A stretch of DNA of 64,000 bases, from the NCBI GenBank assembly GCA_963774075.1, contig CAVZDP010000003.1:434001-498000 (forward strand), written 5' to 3'. Shown here piece by piece: positions 8,168 through 16,702 of this stretch. Position 1 is the first letter of the stretch; each line of letters begins with the position of its first letter. Under the pieces are notes generated by a model, which saw only the letters and a list, made by a program, of their open reading frames with translations, was not told the origin of the DNA and searched no databases. This stretch comes from JBBQNR01 sp963774075 (lineage in GTDB: Bacteria; Actinomycetota; Thermoleophilia; Solirubrobacterales; JBBDJG01). A program made the position numbers and the translations under genes.

Positions 8168-10025
8168 GCAGCCGAGAGACGAGCTCGAGCCGGCCGCGCC
8201 CAAGGCTGCGAGCGTGCGCGGCGCCGCGTGGCTCGTCCCGGAGATCCTCGTCGTGGTCTTCGACCGCCGGCAGGACGACGCCGAGGCCCAGGCGGTCCTG
8301 GAGACCAACGGAAGCTCCCACAGCCTCCCGCTGCGCCAGCTCGACATCCCGGCCGGCCCTGAGGGAAGCGGCGGGTCGGTGGGGCTGCTGTTCGTCCACG
8401 TACCCGAGCCGCTTCGCCCGGCTCTCGCTCGCTCCCGGCTCGTCCTCGAGACCGGCGAATCGGAGCTCTCGCTCTCGGGCAGGCAGGTCGGTGAGGCGGC
8501 AAGAAGCCTTCGTGAGCTGGCACGCAGGCACCTCGCCCCGCTGCCGGGCCCGGCTCGCAACGAGATCAGCCACTTCGCCGCGATAGCGGCGCCCGGCCTC
8601 GCCGGCGCTGCGGCCGAGAAGCTCCAGGAGGCGCTGCACGATCTGAGAGCAGCGCTGCGCGAGCATCTGCGGCCGGCCGACGAGTCGGCGCGCATGGGGC
8701 TCGGCGTGGAGAAGCTGCTCTCGATAGACGCCTTTGCGTTCTACGCCTACGGCTGGATGGGCGACAGGGACGCGAAGGTAACGCGCATGACGGCTGTGAC
8801 TCCGGAAGGTGAGCGCGTGGACCTGTCCGAGCGGCTGTTCCGCTACCGGCGACCCGACGTGTCGGCGCTCTTTCCCGGTGAGCGCGGTGAAGCCGCGGGT
8901 ACCGGCTTCGCCTGCTACTTCGAGCTCAATTCCCCGAGCCACCTGTCGCGCGGCTGGATGTTCGAGATCGAGAACGACAGAGGGGACGCGGTCGAGGTCG
9001 AGGCTCCCGAGGCCATCTGCGGCCGGCCGGCCGTCACGGTCGAGATCCTCGAAGACCCGTATCACCAGCATCGGCAGGACGACGAGTTGATGGCTACACA
9101 CGTGGTCCCGGCCGTCACCCGCCTTCAGGCCCAAGTGCAAGCGCTCGGGCAGGTCGACTCGAGCACGGACTTCGGCTCTGTGCCTCGCTCGCCCGAGGTC
9201 TCGATCGTCGTGCCGCTGCACGGCCGGATCGACTTGATCGAGTATCAGCTCGCGAAGTTCGCCGACGACCCCGAGCTGCGCTCAGCCGAGCTGATCTACG
9301 TTCTCGACTCGCCGGATCAGGGCGAGCAGCTGCTCGCGCTCGCGGGCGGGATCTCCGAGATCTACCGCGTCCCGTTCCGAATCCACGTGCTTGCGGAGAG
9401 CGTCGGCTTCGCGGGCGCCTGCAACGCCGGCGCCGCGGCCGCTTCCGGTCGTCTCGTTCTGCTGCTCAACTCGGACGTGCTCCCATCCAGGCCGGGCTGG
9501 CTCGGCTCCTTGGCGGCCTTCTACGACGAGACGCCGCGCATTGGCGCGCTCGGCCCCAAGCTGCTCTACGAGGACGACACGATCCAGGCAGCGGGGATGT
9601 ACCTCCACAAGGCGCCGGAGGAAACGGTCTGGCGTGATGCGCACTACTTCAAGTGCCTCCACAAGAGCTTTCCGGCCGCGAACGTGGCCCGACCCGTGCC
9701 GGCGATCTCCGGTGCATGCATGATGGTCGTGCGAGAGCTGTACGAGCAGCTCGGCGGCATGCGCGGCGCCTACGTCAGGGGCGACTACGAGGACTTCGAC
9801 CTCTGCCTGCGCCTGGCCGAGCTGGGTCTCGAGAACTGGTACCTGCCACACGTCGAGCTCTATCACCTCGAGGCGCTCTCATACGAGAGCAGCGCCCGGC
9901 TCGGCGCCAATCGCTACAACGCCTGGCTGCACACTCACCTGTGGCGGAGCCGCATCGAGACGCTGATGAGCGGCCACGAGTCACCCGATGGCGCCCCGGC
10001 GCTGAACGTGGCCGCCGGCGAGTGA
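8160..10025 (+). CDS. Large GT2-family glycosyltransferase of the second repeat unit
   Basis: 621 residues from GTG 8160, preceded by CAGGAG and overlapping the GT4 stop by 8 bases. Upstream in-frame codons lie inside the GT4 gene and give a low-complexity Arg/Pro/Ser stretch, so they are not used. The accessory region covers residues 1-340. The GT-A core has VSIVVPLHGRIDL near 346, NSDVLP near 435 and GDYEDFDLCLRL near 540. The C-terminal half is nearly the same as the 3948 protein, while the first 200 residues have diverged more. That fits a conserved transfer chemistry with a changed acceptor or partner. Confidence 0.87.
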   Translation: MPEQPRDELEPAAPKAASVRGAAWLVPEILVVVFDRRQDDAEAQAVLETNGSSHSLPLRQLDIPAGPEGSGGSVGLLFVHVPEPLRPALARSRLVLETGESELSLSGRQVGEAARSLRELARRHLAPLPGPARNEISHFAAIAAPGLAGAAAEKLQEALHDLRAALREHLRPADESARMGLGVEKLLSIDAFAFYAYGWMGDRDAKVTRMTAVTPEGERVDLSERLFRYRRPDVSALFPGERGEAAGTGFACYFELNSPSHLSRGWMFEIENDRGDAVEVEAPEAICGRPAVTVEILEDPYHQHRQDDELMATHVVPAVTRLQAQVQALGQVDSSTDFGSVPRSPEVSIVVPLHGRIDLIEYQLAKFADDPELRSAELIYVLDSPDQGEQLLALAGGISEIYRVPFRIHVLAESVGFAGACNAGAAAASGRLVLLLNSDVLPSRPGWLGSLAAFYDETPRIGALGPKLLYEDDTIQAAGMYLHKAPEETVWRDAHYFKCLHKSFPAANVARPVPAISGACMMVVRELYEQLGGMRGAYVRGDYEDFDLCLRLAELGLENWYLPHVELYHLEALSYESSARLGANRYNAWLHTHLWRSRIETLMSGHESPDGAPALNVAAGE

Positions 10026-10071
10026 CCGCTGGTACGGTGGCGGTCGAGATTGGAGGTGGAGGACAGCTCCC

Positions 10072-11397
10072 GTGAGCTCCGTGACGAAGATCGCGTTCCA
10101 GCGCGCCGAGCCCGACGGCGAGAACCTCGCCGACTTCTGGTTCGAGTTCGTCGATGAGGCCGGCCCGTACGAGCTTATTCTGGACGGGTGGGTGATCGGG
10201 GGGCAGGGCCCGGTCCAGGCGGTGGAAGTGGGAGCCGAGGGAATACTTCTGTGGTCCCTGCCCCTCAACGTTCGCCGGGAGGACCTGCGAGCGTTGCATC
10301 CCGAGATACCGTGGTCCGACGGGGCGGGGATCAGGCACGAGCTGAGCGCCCTGAAGCTGCGAACGGAGTTTTTTTTGGAGGTCGGAGTGCTGCTCGAGAA
10401 CGGCGATCGGGTCGGCATCGGCTCTCTCGTCGGCAGGCGTGACCCGCTGCCCGCCGGCCCGTCCCAGTTCGACCCCGTCATGCTCACGTCGCTCGGACGC
10501 ACGGGCTCGACCTGGGTGATGACGCTCCTCGGCCAGCATCCCGAGATCGTGGTCTACCGTCCCTTCGACTACGAGCCCAGGGTCACGCGCTACTGGGCCG
10601 AGGTCTTCGGCGTGCTCAGCGAGCCCGCCAGCCATCGCCAGGTTCTCGGCGCCGTGGAGGAGTACTACCCCGAATGGTGGATGGGCAAGAGGCGTGAGCT
10701 GCCGCCTGTCGACAGGAGGGATCCAGAGCTGGAGGGGTGGCTCGGTGGGCACGGCGTGGAGGCGCTGGCGCGAATGTGCCGAGAGAGGTCGGACGACTTC
10801 TACGCGCACGTGGCAGGCACGCAAGGGAAGGATGGTGCCCGATACTTCGCCGAGAAGTGGCTGCCGGGAATGTTCTCTCAGCACATACTCCCCGAGCTCT
10901 ACCGAGACCCCAAGCAGGTGTTCCTGGTGCGCGACTTCAGGGACATGGCCTCTTCCATAATTGCCTTCGACCGCAAGCGTGGGTTCACGGGGTTCGGCCG
11001 CTCGACGGACGTCACCGACGCGGAGTACGTCCGCCGCTTGAAGCTGGACGTCGATTCACTTCTGAGCAGCTGGAGGCGCTACCAGGATTCGGCATTCCTC
11101 CTGAGATACGAGGAGTTGATATCCGATCCGGTCCCAACGCTGCGCTCGCTGCTGTCGTATCTCGACCTCGAAGCGAGCGAGATCCTGGCCGAGCGCATGG
11201 TCGAAGAGGCACAGGACGATGCCGCCCGCAGAGGGAGAACGCACCCGACGAGCGCCACTCCCGCCGCTTCGATCGGCCGCTGGCGGCAAGAGCTCGACGC
11301 GGAGGCCCAGGCCGCGTGCGAGGAGGCGTTTCGCGAGGCTCTCGATGCCTTCGGGTACGACGAGGAGCGGTACGGAGCGAAGGCTGTTTCTTCCTAG
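10072..11397 (+). CDS. PAPS-dependent sulfotransferase with an N-terminal beta-rich domain, paralogue 1
   Basis: 441 residues from GTG 10072 behind a GGAGGTGGAGGA ribosome binding site. Residues 1 to about 130 form a beta-rich domain (LDGWVIGG, RVGIGSLVGRR) also present in the 12014 and 15187 proteins. LTSLGRTGSTWVMTLL (about 141) is the 5'-phosphosulfate-binding loop and FLVRDFRDMASSIIAF (about 283) the 3'-phosphate-binding region of sulfotransferases. It should transfer sulfate from PAPS to a hydroxyl of a glycan; the acceptor is unknown. PAPS could come from the APS kinase at 32601. A run of eight T at 10369-10376 codes for part of RTEFFLE and is unusual in this GC-rich DNA. Confidence 0.85.
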   Translation: MSSVTKIAFQRAEPDGENLADFWFEFVDEAGPYELILDGWVIGGQGPVQAVEVGAEGILLWSLPLNVRREDLRALHPEIPWSDGAGIRHELSALKLRTEFFLEVGVLLENGDRVGIGSLVGRRDPLPAGPSQFDPVMLTSLGRTGSTWVMTLLGQHPEIVVYRPFDYEPRVTRYWAEVFGVLSEPASHRQVLGAVEEYYPEWWMGKRRELPPVDRRDPELEGWLGGHGVEALARMCRERSDDFYAHVAGTQGKDGARYFAEKWLPGMFSQHILPELYRDPKQVFLVRDFRDMASSIIAFDRKRGFTGFGRSTDVTDAEYVRRLKLDVDSLLSSWRRYQDSAFLLRYEELISDPVPTLRSLLSYLDLEASEILAERMVEEAQDDAARRGRTHPTSATPAASIGRWRQELDAEAQAACEEAFREALDAFGYDEERYGAKAVSS

Positions 11398-11409
11398 GTC
11401 GCGCCCGAG

Positions 11410-12009
11410 ATGGTGATCGGCGACAGGTTCGCGTGGGGTCACGTGCCCAAGACGGGGGGCGAGGCGACCCGCTCGATGTTCGACCTCTTCCCCGAGCTGA
11501 TCCGCTTCTCGGATCCCCGGAACTCCGCCGAGCAGCACACGACCTTCGAGGCGCGGATCGAGCAGGTCGAAGGCAAGCTGCTTGCACTCAACATGCGCAG
11601 GCTGCCGGCGTGGATCCTGAGCCGCGAGCAGCACAAGGCGCGCTGGGGGCTTCATCCCGACTACAGGCCGATCCCGATGGACTCGGCCGAGCAGATGGCC
11701 GAAAGCTCCTTTCCCGACTACCGGCTCTCCGGGTTCCTGCGTAACGGGGCCTTTCGCATCGACCGGTGGCTGCGGATGGAGCAGCTCGCCGAAGACTTTT
11801 TCGCCTTCGTGTCCGAGCTGACCGAGGTTGACGCCGACGCCAGGGAGCGAATCGACGAGCTGGGAAGCGTGAACGCGAACGACTACGACCACGAGCTCGC
11901 ACATTGGTTCACGCCCGAGCAGGTGCAGAGCCTGTACCGCAACAACCCACTGTGGGCGTCGGTCGAGCGGCAGGTGTACGGGGACCTGGCGCCCGGCAGT
12001 GAGGGCTGA
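11410..12009 (+). CDS. Short sulfotransferase-family protein
   Basis: 199 residues from ATG 11410. HVPKTGGEATRSMF (about 10-23) is the PAPS-binding P-loop-like motif of the sulfotransferase family 2 / Sulfotransfer fold, and a short helical C-terminal part follows. A clear 3'-phosphate motif of the RDP type is not visible, so the protein may be a divergent or minimal member. It lies between two larger sulfotransferases and overlaps the next open frame's alternative GTG start. The PKTGG motif resembles that of the 28859 protein, not that of the three long ones. Sulfation of a surface glycan is likely but not shown. Confidence 0.7.
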   Translation: MVIGDRFAWGHVPKTGGEATRSMFDLFPELIRFSDPRNSAEQHTTFEARIEQVEGKLLALNMRRLPAWILSREQHKARWGLHPDYRPIPMDSAEQMAESSFPDYRLSGFLRNGAFRIDRWLRMEQLAEDFFAFVSELTEVDADARERIDELGSVNANDYDHELAHWFTPEQVQSLYRNNPLWASVERQVYGDLAPGSEG

Positions 12010-12013
12010 CGGG

Positions 12014-13396
12014 ATGGCCGTATACCGAGTCCTGGACGTCCAGGTTCCGGCCGAGCCGGCCGAGGAGCTGCTTGGTTCGTTCATCGACCTGCCCAAGGTG
12101 GGAGACGAAGGGGACGTGTTCGTGCTCCACGTCGTCGGCTGGGTTCTCGGCCGCCACTCTCCCGCGACCGCCGTCGAGGTCGTCTACCAGCCCGAGCCGG
12201 ACATAGTGCGGCCGGGGCCGGACCGCGTGATCCGGATCACGCCCATCCGCGGCGACCGCGGCGACGTCGCCGCCGCCTACCCGGGGGTTCCGGCGGAGAT
12301 CGACTGCCATTTCGAGTCGCTTCTCTCGGTAGTCGGACTCACGCCCGAGTTCGAGCTGCGCCTGAAAGCCGTGCTCGAGGACCAGACGCGCGTCCCGATC
12401 GGGTCGCTGCGAGTCCGGCACGAGCCGCTTCGCACCAGCTTCGAGCCGACGATGCAGCCGCTCACGCTGACCTGCCTGGGTCGCACCGGGACGACGTGGG
12501 TGATGGGGATGCTCGCCGCTCATCCGCAGATCGCCGTGTACCGCCGCTTTCCGTACGAGTCGAGCACCGCCAAGTACTGGATGCAAATGCTCAAGGTGCT
12601 CGCCGAGCCGTCGAACATGGTCCAGTCGTCCCACCCCGACACGTTCCACAACGACATCTGGCGCGTCGGCCACAACCCCTATTACGACGACGCGATCGCG
12701 AGCAACCCTACGCACAACGCCTGGTTCGGCCGGTCCTATGTGGAGCGCTTGGCGGCCTTCAGCCAGCAGAGCATCGAGGACTGGTACCGGACCCTTGCCG
12801 AGACGCAGGGACAGGAGAGCCCCCTCTACTTCGCGGAGAAGCACCTGTGGCCGAATTACATCCCGGTGCTCATGCGCGAGCTGTACCCGCGCGCGAAGGA
12901 AATCTTTCTCGTGCGCGACTTTCGCGACATGGCGCTCTCGATCATGGCGTTCGACGCGAAGCGTGGCTGGGCCGGCTTCGGGCGCCGGGAAGGCACCACC
13001 GACGAGCAGTACCTGCAGGAGGTCCTGCGACCCGCTGCGCTCAGCATGGCCAACAGCTGGCGCACGCGGGGCTCGAGCTCTCATCTCGTGCGCTACGAGG
13101 ACATGGTGCTCCAGCCCCGATCGACGCTGAGCGCCCTGCTCGAATACCTGGAGCTCGACGCTTCGCCCGACCTGGTCGACTCCTTGCTCGAGCAGGCTTC
13201 GATGGAGACCGACCAGGTTCGGCGCCACCGCACCACGCGCGACCCCCGCGAGTCGATAGGTCGCTGGCGGCGAGAGCGCGACGACCTTTTTCGCGAGGCA
13301 TGCAACGCGGCGTTTGCGGACGTGCTGCCAGAGTTCGGTTATTCCGAGCACGGCTACACCGAGTCGGGCGTCTCGGAGTCCGGCGTAGGCTCGTGA
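12014..13396 (+). CDS. PAPS-dependent sulfotransferase, paralogue 2
   Basis: 460 residues from ATG 12014, with GAGGG at 12001-12005 at good spacing. A GTG at 11999 is also in frame and would add five residues. The N-terminal beta-rich domain (GWVLGRHSPATAVEVV) covers residues 1 to about 140. LTCLGRTGTTWVMGML (about 153) is the 5'-phosphosulfate loop and FLVRDFRDMALSIMAF (about 297) the 3'-phosphate region. It aligns along its whole length with the 10072 and 15187 proteins. The next gene starts within its stop codon (GTGA), so the two are translationally coupled. Confidence 0.86.
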   Translation: MAVYRVLDVQVPAEPAEELLGSFIDLPKVGDEGDVFVLHVVGWVLGRHSPATAVEVVYQPEPDIVRPGPDRVIRITPIRGDRGDVAAAYPGVPAEIDCHFESLLSVVGLTPEFELRLKAVLEDQTRVPIGSLRVRHEPLRTSFEPTMQPLTLTCLGRTGTTWVMGMLAAHPQIAVYRRFPYESSTAKYWMQMLKVLAEPSNMVQSSHPDTFHNDIWRVGHNPYYDDAIASNPTHNAWFGRSYVERLAAFSQQSIEDWYRTLAETQGQESPLYFAEKHLWPNYIPVLMRELYPRAKEIFLVRDFRDMALSIMAFDAKRGWAGFGRREGTTDEQYLQEVLRPAALSMANSWRTRGSSSHLVRYEDMVLQPRSTLSALLEYLELDASPDLVDSLLEQASMETDQVRRHRTTRDPRESIGRWRRERDDLFREACNAAFADVLPEFGYSEHGYTESGVSESGVGS

Positions 13397-14541
13397 TAGC
13401 CGTCGTCGCGGGCTCCGTCGCCCAGCGTCCGGGGCGAGGCGGTCACACCTGGGTCTTCCTCCAGTACCTGCTCGGACTGCGCGAGCTCGGCTGGGAGGTG
13501 CTGCTGCTGGATCGCCTCGAGCCGGGCATGCCAACGGATGAGCTGGGACAGCCGTGCGACCCCGAGCGCTCGGTCAACGTCGCGTACATGCGCGAGGTGA
13601 TGAGGGGCTTCGGCCTCGAAGAGAGCTACTCCATCTTTCTCGGCGACGGAGAGTCGATCGGGCTCACGCGAGAGGAGGCGGTCGAGCGGCTCGCCGCATC
13701 CGAGCTGCTGCTGAACGTGAACGGCTTCCTGACCGACCCGGACCTGCTCTCGCGAGCCTCCAAGCGCGTCTTCCTCGACATCGATCCGGGCTTCTGGCAG
13801 ATGTGGCGAGAGCTCGGCCTCCACGACGCCTTCGGGGGCCACGACGCCTACGTGACGGTCGCAGAATCGATCGGCCGCCCGGGCTGCGCGGTCCCCACCT
13901 GCGGACTCGACTGGATCACCACGCCGCAGCCGGTGGTGCTGGACCAGTGGCCCATGGCCGCCGGCGCCGGCGGCCGCTTCACGAGCGTGGGGAGCTGGCG
14001 CGGGCCGTTTGCCCCGATCGAGTACGGCGGGGTCACCTACGGACTGCGCGTCCACGAGCTGCGCCGGTTCGCCGAGCTGCCCCGGCGTTCGAGCGAAGGA
14101 TTCGAGCTCGCCCTGGACATCGACGCCGCCGATGCTGCGGACGCCCAGCTCCTGAGGGAGAACGGGTGGTCCCTGGTGGATCCTGCTATCGCGGCGCGCG
14201 ACCCTTGGGCGTACCGCTCTTACGTCCAGGGCTCGAAGGCCGAGCTGATGGTCGCCAAGAACATGCCCGTGCGGGCGCGAAGCGGCTGGTTCAGCGATCG
14301 CAGCATCTGCTACCTCGCCTCGGGGCGGCCCGTCCTCGCGCAGGAGACGGGCTTCTCGGACAACCATCCGACCGGGCGCGGGCTGGTGGCTTACGAGACG
14401 CTCGAGCAGGCGGTCGACGGCGCTTCGGCCATCGCGGCCGACTACGATCTTCACTCTCGCGCGGCGCGTGCCCTGGCCGAGGATCGCTTCGGCTCCAAAA
14501 AGGTGCTGACGCGCCTGCTGGAGAGGTTGGAGGTGGCATGA
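13393..14541 (+). CDS. Glycosyltransferase-like protein, family shared with 27698 and 29647
   Basis: 382 residues from GTG 13393, overlapping the previous stop by 4 bases. The frame is open back to 12496 but that part is only the shadow of the sulfotransferase. IAVVAGSVAQRPGRGGHTW at the N-terminus resembles a GT-B glycine loop. Near residue 309, GRPVLAQETGFSDNHPTG resembles the donor-site segment of GT-B enzymes but lacks a clear E-x7-E. Two paralogues lie at 27698 and 29647. It is cytoplasmic, with no signal or membrane segment. The family is consistent with a glycosyltransferase acting on the same surface glycan; the exact class is uncertain. Confidence 0.75.
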   Translation: MIAVVAGSVAQRPGRGGHTWVFLQYLLGLRELGWEVLLLDRLEPGMPTDELGQPCDPERSVNVAYMREVMRGFGLEESYSIFLGDGESIGLTREEAVERLAASELLLNVNGFLTDPDLLSRASKRVFLDIDPGFWQMWRELGLHDAFGGHDAYVTVAESIGRPGCAVPTCGLDWITTPQPVVLDQWPMAAGAGGRFTSVGSWRGPFAPIEYGGVTYGLRVHELRRFAELPRRSSEGFELALDIDAADAADAQLLRENGWSLVDPAIAARDPWAYRSYVQGSKAELMVAKNMPVRARSGWFSDRSICYLASGRPVLAQETGFSDNHPTGRGLVAYETLEQAVDGASAIAADYDLHSRAARALAEDRFGSKKVLTRLLERLEVA

Positions 14542-14621
14542 TCCGCGCGAGCGAGGCCCTTGCGGCGAAGGTGCGCAGGGCACGATCCGATGGACCCGAC
14601 TCCGGGAGAGTGTCGAGCTGA
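14538..14621 (+). CDS. 27-codon linking ORF between a glycosyltransferase and a methyltransferase gene
   Basis: ATG at 14538 overlaps the upstream stop as ATGA, with GGAGG 6-10 bases before it. The ORF ends in TGA at 14619-14621, which overlaps the methyltransferase ATG at 14621 as TGATG. It encodes 27 residues (MIRASEALAAKVRRARS... ). The double overlap means ribosomes could pass through all three frames without releasing. It may be a real small peptide or only a coupling device that keeps the methyltransferase translated. It could also be chance, since ATGA junctions are common in this locus. Confidence 0.3.
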   Translation: MIRASEALAAKVRRARSDGPDSGRVSS

Positions 14622-15175
14622 TGGCAGGTCAAAAGACGGAGCTGAGAAGGCTGAACTGGGGCTGCGGCCCCTGGACGGTGGAGGGATGGATCAACTCGGA
14701 CATCGCGGACCACCCCGGGGTGGAGCTCGTCTGCGACATTCGGGAGGGGTTGCCGCTCGAGGACGAGAGCATCGACTATGCCGTCAGCAACCATGCTCTG
14801 CCCGAGATTCCCTACTCCGACCTGCTGCCCACGCTGGACGAGCTCCGGCGGGTGCTGAAGCCAGGCGGCGTCCTGCGCCTGGCGCTGCCCGACATGGACA
14901 AGGGCATCGACGCCTACCGGTCCGGCGAGGAGGACTACTTCCTCATTCCCAACGAGGAGTGGCGCAGCATCGGCTCGAAGTTCGTCGTGCAGATGGTCTG
15001 GTACGGCTACTCACGCACGATGTTCAACCACGACTTCGTCGCGGAGCTGCTCATCAAGGCGCAGTTCTCGCAGGTCACTCGCTGCGAGTTCCAGCAGACG
15101 GCGAGCCCGTACCCGGAGATCGTCGAGATCGACAACCGCGAACGCGAGAGCCTGTTCGTCGAGGCAGTCAGGTAG
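14621..15175 (+). CDS. Class I SAM-dependent methyltransferase
   Basis: 184 residues from ATG 14621. LNWGCGPWTVEGWINSDI (from about residue 8) is motif I with the SAM-binding glycine loop. ESIDYAVSNHALPEIPY is the motif II/acidic region and RVLKPGGVLRLALPD the post-motif III block of Methyltransf_11-type enzymes. It is shorter than many members because it lacks an N-terminal cap. In this locus it probably methylates a sugar or its carrier-bound intermediate. The related but longer methyltransferase at 17704 shares the GCGP/GSGP pattern followed by GW.N(S/T)D. Confidence 0.85.
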   Translation: MAGQKTELRRLNWGCGPWTVEGWINSDIADHPGVELVCDIREGLPLEDESIDYAVSNHALPEIPYSDLLPTLDELRRVLKPGGVLRLALPDMDKGIDAYRSGEEDYFLIPNEEWRSIGSKFVVQMVWYGYSRTMFNHDFVAELLIKAQFSQVTRCEFQQTASPYPEIVEIDNRERESLFVEAVR

Positions 15176-15186
15176 GGCTTGCCGCC

Positions 15187-16536
15187 GTGGAGGCGTTGGT
15201 CGAGTTCTCGGACGTCCGCGTCCTCGAGACCGGCGGCGACGCGCTGTGGGGGTTCTCGCTCGACGGCCCGCGCGTCGGGCCGGACGCCGCCCCGGAGGGG
15301 CCCATCCGGGCCCACGCCTTCGACCTGCGGGGCTGGGTGCTCGGGCGGCGCGCGCGGGTGGAGGCCGTGGAGGTCCTGTACGCGGGGGCATGCCTTTGGC
15401 GCGTGCCGACCGACGTCAGGCGCCGCGACGTGGCCGAATCGTTCCCCGACGCGGAGGGCGCCGAGCACAGCGGCTTCTTCGTGCCGGTCAACTCGCTCTC
15501 CCTGCCGCCTGAGTTCGAGCTGCTGGTCGTGGCGGCGTTGAGCGATGGCACGAGGGTGGAGCTGGCCGAGATCCGGGGCAGCCGGCAAGCATTGCGCTTC
15601 GACCTCGAGCCCCGCCTGCGCCCTCTCATGGTGACGACGATCGGGCGCACGGGCTCGTCGATGCTGGTGCACCTGCTGGGCGCGCACCCCGCCGTGGTCG
15701 CGTATCGCCCGTTTCGGACCGAGCCGCGGGTGGCGAGCTACTGGATCGGCGTCCTGCGCGCGCTCTCCGAGCCGGCTAGCTATCGGCGCCAGATACTCCA
15801 GGCACAGAACCTCCACGACCCCACATGGTGGCTCGGGCGAGAGGGAAGGCTGCCACGCCGCACGCTCGACAGGGAGTTTCAGGACTGGCTCGGCTCCGAC
15901 GCTGTGGAATCGCTGGCCGAGCTCTGCCGGAGCCGGATCGACGCGGTCTACTCGCGGATCGCCGACCTCTTCGACCGCCCGGATGCGACGTACTTCACCG
16001 AGAAGTTCCAGCCCGACGCGGTACCCGACCTCGTCTGGGAGCTGTACCCGAACGCGCGCGAGATCGTGCTGGTGCGCGACTTCCGCGACATGCTCTGCTC
16101 GATGCTCGCCTTCAACGCCAAGCGGGGCATCCAGGGCTTCGGCCGCCAGCGCGCCGACAGCGACAGCGAATTCGTCGAGGAGATCGGGAAGCCGGCCAAG
16201 GCGCTCGCGCGCAGCTGGGAGCGGCGCTCGGGGCAGGCGCACCTCGTGCGCTACGAGGAGCTCGTCGCGGATCCGGCGCGCACACTCGAAGCAATCCTTC
16301 GCTACGCCGATCTGGACTCCGGCCCGGAGGCGGTGGCGGCGATGAGGCAGAGCCTCGAGGACGCCGAGGACGATGCTGTTGTCCACCGCACCGCCGAAGA
16401 CGGGCCCGAAGCATCGGTGGGCCGCTGGCGTCGCGAGCTCCCCGACGAGCTGCGCGAGCACGCGGGGCGATCCTTCGCGCCCGCGCTGGAGGCGTTCGGC
16501 TACCCCGTCGACGCAGCGACGCCTAAGAGCCTCTAA
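15187..16536 (+). CDS. PAPS-dependent sulfotransferase, paralogue 3
   Basis: 449 residues from GTG 15187, 11 bases after the methyltransferase stop. The frame is open back to 14560 but that part lies inside other genes. The N-terminal beta-rich domain (LRGWVLGRRARVEAVEVL) is followed by VTTIGRTGSSMLVHLL (about 148, 5'-phosphosulfate loop) and VLVRDFRDMLCSMLAF (about 294, 3'-phosphate region). It is a full-length paralogue of the 10072 and 12014 proteins, so three related enzymes may sulfate different positions or residues of the glycan. The downstream gap contains palindrome copy A. Confidence 0.86.
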   Translation: MEALVEFSDVRVLETGGDALWGFSLDGPRVGPDAAPEGPIRAHAFDLRGWVLGRRARVEAVEVLYAGACLWRVPTDVRRRDVAESFPDAEGAEHSGFFVPVNSLSLPPEFELLVVAALSDGTRVELAEIRGSRQALRFDLEPRLRPLMVTTIGRTGSSMLVHLLGAHPAVVAYRPFRTEPRVASYWIGVLRALSEPASYRRQILQAQNLHDPTWWLGREGRLPRRTLDREFQDWLGSDAVESLAELCRSRIDAVYSRIADLFDRPDATYFTEKFQPDAVPDLVWELYPNAREIVLVRDFRDMLCSMLAFNAKRGIQGFGRQRADSDSEFVEEIGKPAKALARSWERRSGQAHLVRYEELVADPARTLEAILRYADLDSGPEAVAAMRQSLEDAEDDAVVHRTAEDGPEASVGRWRRELPDELREHAGRSFAPALEAFGYPVDAATPKSL

Positions 16537-16551
16537 CGAAATGCCCGTGGT

Positions 16552-16662
16552 GCCTGAGGCGGCGAGAATCAAGTCAGCCAAGGACGCAGGGAGACCCCAT
16601 ACCCAGGCGGTATGGGGTCGACCGAGGACGCAGGATGGCGATGATTCGCAGCCGCGTCAGGC
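16552..16662 (-). repeat. Large palindromic repeat, copy A (reverse orientation to copies B and C)
   Basis: The arms 16552-16571 and 16642-16662 are imperfect inverted repeats (GCCTGA.GCGGC..GAATCA). The centre is a perfect 11-bp stem, GACCCCATACC (16593-16603) and GGTATGGGGTC (16609-16619), with a 5-base loop. Between arms and centre, AGGACGCAGG occurs twice in the same direction (16581-16590 and 16625-16634). Read on the minus strand, the core is GCGTCCTCGGTCG, stem, CTCCCTGCGTCCTTG. The same layout, with a different but still paired stem, is found at 47554-47719 and 58435-58605. It lies between the sulfotransferase stop and the next start, and has no T-run. Confidence 0.8.
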
Positions 16663-16702
16663 GTCTGCGGGTGTTTCTGTTGGAGGCTTAAGAGGTAGGC
16701 CG

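Noticed and set aside
7088..8695. 535-codon frame antisense to the GT4 and GT2 genes of unit 2
   Set aside because: High-GC antisense shadow; its sequence is repetitive Val/Asp/Arg with no domain, while the plus-strand frames carry clear motifs.
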